Below, one piece after another: positions 46,275-64,000 of a stretch of 64,000 bases of DNA; the stretch's first letter is position 1; each line of letters starts with the position of its first letter. The stretch comes from Chrysomallon squamiferum (lineage: Eukaryota; Mollusca; Gastropoda; Neomphalida; Peltospiridae). The translations under genes and the position numbers were made by a program. The notes under the pieces were generated by a model. The model was given only the letters and a program-made list of their open reading frames with translations. It did not search any database and had not been told where the DNA came from. The DNA lies in the NCBI GenBank assembly GCA_012295275.1, contig CM022673.1, positions 26,060,761 to 26,124,760 of the forward strand, read 5' to 3'.

Positions 46275-47430
46275 TAGAAAAACCCCTGTGACAAGACAGA
46301 TTTGTAAATAGTTTAGTCAAAAATGTAACATACCAGAACAACAAATGACTGCCAGACATTACGACCAGTATTCAGTGAACAAAGAAATCTGAGAGAATTT
46401 AGAATAGAGATTAAAATAACGTTTATTTGAATTCGAAATACGACAGTAATATCAAATAAAATATGTAATTTATCAACAACAAAAAAAAAAGACAGCATAT
46501 CTTGCGCAGTAAGATTTGTGGGTGTGCTAAGACATGAATTGTATAATATTCACTTTACTATTGTTTTTCTTTAGCTGTTTATGTCTAAGTAAACCAAATA
46601 ACAATAATATTTTAAATTTAAAATAATTAATAATAAAATTAATTTTTACAGTGAGATTAAAATAAACAGGAAGTGTTGAACATTTTTCCAAAAAAAAGAA
46701 GGAAAAAACGAAACAAAAAACAACTTTGCTGTATTTTTATTTCAAAGTTCTGTGCAAAATTAGCAGTGATTAGACACACACACACACACACAAAATTATA
46801 AAATTTTTTTAAAAATTTAAAATGACATCGGGCTTTTTATATAATTTTCATATTTGTAATTTCTTGTTTGCATCTCAGTAATATAAATAAATAAAGCAAT
46901 CGCGTACAAAATTTATTTCCGCTTTTCACTTTGTCTGCGTCATAAAAGGTACAAAACATCACAAATTCACTAATATTTCGGATGTATGATTTCTTAAATT
47001 GGTTTTGGTTACAATAAAAACAAACGAAGAATGGCAGTAGCACAAACAGAATTGTCTCCCCTCGTTAAATCTCCAACGTTATTGTTCATTTTTACCACCG
47101 TCAATTCGGTTAATACAGATATACAATAATTAAACAAACTATAACTGTCGCTGTTGTTTTTCTTCTGAAACGCGATTGTTATAAGAAGTGTAATGAAGGA
47201 AAAGAATGCGTGATGGCTGTAGAACTCGACCTTTACTTTCCTTGCTGAAGCTACAATCATCGCTTGCCGAAGCATGACAACCCCTCGTCACTTGTCAGAT
47301 ATCCAAACATGAAAGCAACCTGTCGTAAAAGCCTAATTATACGACATTCAACATGTTTCTGCGAAGGACGTATTAATTACTGTTACCAGTGGCTTGTCAT
47401 TAACATCGAATTTCCAAAATTTTGTAACAA
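46275..47430. other. Convergent 3' region between the cysteine-rich gene and RFX6
   Basis: Both genes end facing this stretch, so it should hold their 3' untranslated regions. Candidate AATAAA words on the plus strand occur near 46457 and 46660. Nothing else is recognisable; short open frames here lack coding character. Confidence 0.55.
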
Positions 47431-60325
<12,895 letters not shown>

Positions 60326-61055
60326 CTGTGAGCCTGGGGAGAAAAGTCAGATTTGTCTACTTCAGACTAAAACCATTTTTATAAAATTAAATATACTAAG
60401 TATCGCCATGTTAAAATTAATACACAGCCTGAATACATTTTATATATCTGCACATTTTTTATATGTTAGTTATGGCAATCAATCTTTGTTAATAATTAAG
60501 ACTGAAAAATTCAAAAGGGGAGCGAAATGGGAAAATGATATCCTGTTTAGATCCTTGTATATCTTAGTTTAATATTTACAAAAATATATTACAGCCTTCT
60601 CAAGAATATAAAATGTACCTCGGTGTATTTTAGAAACCTTCAATAATTTAGTTTAGTCAGTAACAACGAGATTAATAAATATTATAATGTAAAATAATAT
60701 ATTTTATATAATAATAATAATGATAACGATGATGATGATAGTGATGATGATGATAATAATAATGCAATAACTATTAAATTTCAAAGTTATAACAGTTTAA
60801 AAAATAATTTTATAGTTAATTATAGCGATATTAATAAATAATAATATCAGTATTTTAACAGTTTAATAAATATCAATATATAAATTTTTTATAAATTGAA
60901 AAATATAACAATGGTAAAAAATTAAATTAAATTATCAAAAGAAATAAAATAATATGTTCTTGTATGTACAAAAACCAATATATGTTATTTTATTATTTGG
61001 ATAATCTTAACGTTGTCAATTAATATTTGATTCGAGGAAAAAAATTAAATCATCA

Positions 61056-61107
<52 letters not shown>

Positions 61108-61278
61108 TAATAGTAATAATAATAATAAGGATGATGAGGATGAGGATGATGATGCCGATGACGATGATGATAGTAATAATAATAAATTTGTAATGAACAT
61201 AAGGAAGATACAGAGGATAATAATATCAATGGTAACATGAATCTCGCATTTTTCCACCTAGATCTGTGTGCTTTAAAA

Positions 61279-61281
61279 TAA

Positions 61282-61373
<92 letters not shown>

Positions 61374-61394
61374 ACTAATAATAATAATAATAAT

Positions 61395-61439
<45 letters not shown>

Positions 61440-61450
61440 GTAGTAGTAGT
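61279..61450. repeat. AAAT, AAT and AGT arrays
   Basis: An AAAT array is followed by a long AAT array and a short AGT block. Similar flanking words (TTTGTAATGAACATAAGGAAG and TTTGTAATGAACGTAAAGAAG, quoted only in part) occur near 61188 and 61453, suggesting a duplication of array plus flank of about 265 bp. Confidence 0.9.
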
Positions 61451-61646
61451 AATTTGTAATGAACGTAAAGAAGATAGGATAATAATAATGTTTGAGATAA
61501 TATCTATCGCGCACTCCTCCAAGCTCTGCAAACTCAAAAAAATAACTAATTAACTAAATAACTAAATAAATAAATAAATAAATATTAATAAAGTTCGAAC
61601 CAATGTTCGAGTAAATGTTAAATGTTAAAAACAAGCAGATAATTAA

Positions 61647-61687
<41 letters not shown>

Positions 61688-61719
61688 GATAAACGAATTT
61701 TGTTTATTAATTTAATGTG

Positions 61720-61766
<47 letters not shown>

Positions 61767-61803
61767 TTATTATTATTATATTTATTATTATTGTCACTAT
61801 TAC

Positions 61804-61842
<39 letters not shown>

Positions 61843-62286
61843 CATCACTATTATTATTATTATCATCATCGTCATCTTCATCATATTCATCATCAAAAAA
61901 TAACGGAATAATAATCAAACTACCCCGATGCACTGAGACAATTATTTACACACTGAGTGGAAATTTGTGTAAAACATTCTGGAATTGTTTGCTTCCTGGG
62001 TACAAAAGTTTTTCTTATCGTTATTAGCTGTCAAATTCGCCAGCCTCGATCTCGATAACAAGTGTGCAAACACACAGCCACGCTGAAAGATTGATAGTAA
62101 CGACGTTGAGTAAGATGCAACAGTCAAAACCTGTCGAACGATGATTACTCGCTAAATTAACCATCTGTTCCAGGCTTTGTTAGTTTAGCGATTGTAGAAG
62201 AGTTCTTTTTTTTTTGTTTCTCCTTTATTGCTATTGTCGTTATTATTATTATTATTCCTTTATTGTTGTTGTTATTATTGTTATTA

Positions 62287-62322
<36 letters not shown>

Positions 62323-62405
62323 GTTATTATTATTATTATTAATTGTGGCTGTTGTTGTTGTTGTTGTTTTTTTATTATTATTATTGTTGTAGTAGTTATT
62401 ATTAT

Positions 62406-62452
<47 letters not shown>

Positions 62453-62455
62453 ATA

Positions 62456-62794
62456 CAGTTACCGGACAAATTATCCGGCGTCTTAATATCCGGAAAGACC
62501 AGAAAACCGGAAGTTTTTATCCCGACGCTATTTTCATAGTTTACGCGCGCCGGTGTTGTCCTCACCAGACCGGAACTACTCTTTCAAGCCGCGTGGCGTT
62601 CATTCACTCGCCGCATTGTTTACGTGTCGAGTCGCCACAGTTGTAAATCGTCAGTTTTCTTTATGTTTTTAATTTAAAATGTTAATGCCTAATTATTTAC
62701 GTTATTTAGATGCCATGGTACCAGAAAACCGGAAAATCCAGAAATCCGGAATGACTAAGGACCCAAGGAGTCCGGATAATTGGTCCGGTACCTG
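62456..62794. mobile_element. Pogo/Tigger-like MITE, 339 bp
   Basis: Inverted ends: the left end starts CAGTTACCGGACAAATTATC at 62456, and the right end, read on the minus strand from 62794, starts CAGGTACCGGACCAATTATC. CCGG-containing words recur inside each end (near 62490-62512 and 62727-62750). A CAG terminus and preceding TA resemble pogo/Tigger-type elements; the right flank is TT rather than TA, so the duplication is imperfect. The interior codes for nothing recognisable. The superfamily is a tentative inference. Confidence 0.72.
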
Positions 62795-64000
62795 TTGTCG
62801 TAGAAGTAGTAGAAGAAGTAGAAGAAGGAGCAGGAAGAGGAGAAGGAGCAGGAATGACAGTACAAGTGTACTCGTGAAAACTTGTTTTCAATTACCTGAA
62901 TATATTTTGACTTACTTTCACGTTAACAGTTTCATAAAAAATGCAGTTTTTGTTTCTTTCTATTTAATTATATATCACACGTGTTTAAGTCCATACTTTA
63001 GTATCTTTGTATGTATGTATGGGTGTATGGATGGATGTTTGCATGTATTAATACTGTCGGTGTATATGTATGTGTATGTGTGTGTGTGTGTCTGTGCATG
63101 CGTTACGATATATTAATTCTATTACATTTTATTCCAATAACAATTTATTTTAGTTGTCGTTAACCATTGATTTGTCCTATCTTTCTAACAATGCACATTC
63201 CCAAATACATAAGCCTGCATTACTAACAAACACAAACACATTCATAAATTTAGATCTACAAATATAAACACAGCATATATTCACAAGCATATATTCACAA
63301 ACATACATACAAACACACACACACATACATACATATATACATACAGGTACATACATGTATGTACCCACATAAATTCACATACTCAAACACATACACACCC
63401 AAACCCCCACAAACTACACACATATAGCCTACAGATACAGAAACGAACTATCAGTACTTCAGTTTGACAGGACCAGTGATAGGTGATGAGAAATGAATGT
63501 GGACATTCCACAGACAACTGCTGTGTCGTGGTAGGAAGCTATCTGACTTATTTCAAACTCCACACGTATACTGATCCGTGGGTTTCGGTGAGTGACATGT
63601 TGTGCTCTCGGATTGTCGGCGGAAAACACGAAACCACAGAATCCGTCTTAAGTTTATCGCCGATAGTAAACAATAATAAATTATAAAAAATATTTAATTT
63701 CAAGCCAGATTTATAACAAAGTAGATATAATTTCATTTATCAAGACAAAATAATCGTAACGTATCAGTTCTCTCGAATCAGTTTTTATTATTATTAATAG
63801 TATTTTATTTACTTATTTATTTATCTATTTATTATTATTATTGGTTTTTTGTGCGTTTTTTATTATTAGGGTCATTATGTTCAATTATTATCCTGTTTTT
63901 ATTGTTTATTATTTTAATTTTTTGGGGGTTTCAAGGTGGAGGGTTTCATGGAACATTTTACCATGTTCAAACAATATTCTCAGACGTTTTGTGAATATTT

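Larger units (their letters stand above)
60326..64000. other. Upstream RFX6 intron, no exon recognised
   Basis: The exon at 60210-60325 starts in phase 1 after a good acceptor, so an earlier RFX6 exon must exist; none is visible on the minus strand up to 64000. The stretch holds arrays at 61055-61105, 61279-61450, 61651-61685 (TA), 61721-61880 (ATT), 62236-62455 (ATT then AGT) and an AGA-rich run at 62800-62850, plus a small transposon. No other gene is recognisable on either strand. Confidence 0.6.

Noticed and set aside
63483-63736. Short frames on both strands near the right end, as candidate upstream RFX6 exons
   Set aside because: Neither the minus-strand translation nor its borders resemble the RFX6 segment that should precede the DNA-binding-domain exon.

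Overview
This is a window of animal nuclear DNA. It is very AT-rich, has canonical GT-AG introns of about 0.2 to 3 kb and unusually dense microsatellites, and shows no operons or ribosome binding sites. I infer a lophotrochozoan invertebrate, perhaps a mollusc, from the protein sequences, intron sizes, mariner/pogo-type debris and repeats. No sequence search was run, so that placement is weak.

Six genes can be reconstructed exon by exon, five of them recognisable. Left to right: (1) a minus-strand gene resembling CCDC59/TAP26, cut by the left edge; (2) a plus-strand ZC3H11A-like CCCH zinc-finger gene of 15 coding exons and 690 residues, head to head with gene 1; (3) a minus-strand pitchfork gene (PIFO/CIMAP3), 6 coding exons and 194 residues, tail to tail with gene 2; (4) a plus-strand GTF2H1 gene (TFIIH p62), 13 coding exons and 554 residues, head to head with gene 3; (5) a plus-strand gene I do not recognise, 16 coding exons and 445 residues, encoding a secreted, probably GPI-anchored protein of four tandem seven-cysteine modules; (6) a minus-strand RFX6 gene, 16 coding exons seen, tail to tail with gene 5, its 5' exons beyond the right edge.

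Genes 1 to 4 are conserved housekeeping or ciliary genes in two divergent pairs (nucleolar/RNA factors; cilium/TFIIH). Genes 5 and 6 lie in the repeat-rich right half, where most introns hold long AAT, AG, ATGT or compound arrays. No shared pathway is implied between genes 5 and 6.

Main points for follow-up: the four-module cysteine-rich protein with intron phases repeated in every module; a 27-bp minisatellite next to one of its exons in which each unit carries a complete-looking 3' splice site, the two nearest in frame; the absence from the assembled sequence of the RFX6 exon encoding part of the DNA-binding domain; a partial duplication of an RFX6 exon start; and three short DNA-transposon derivatives (TA-flanked, mariner, pogo/Tigger-like). 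I saw no rRNA, tRNA, CRISPR or viral genes.
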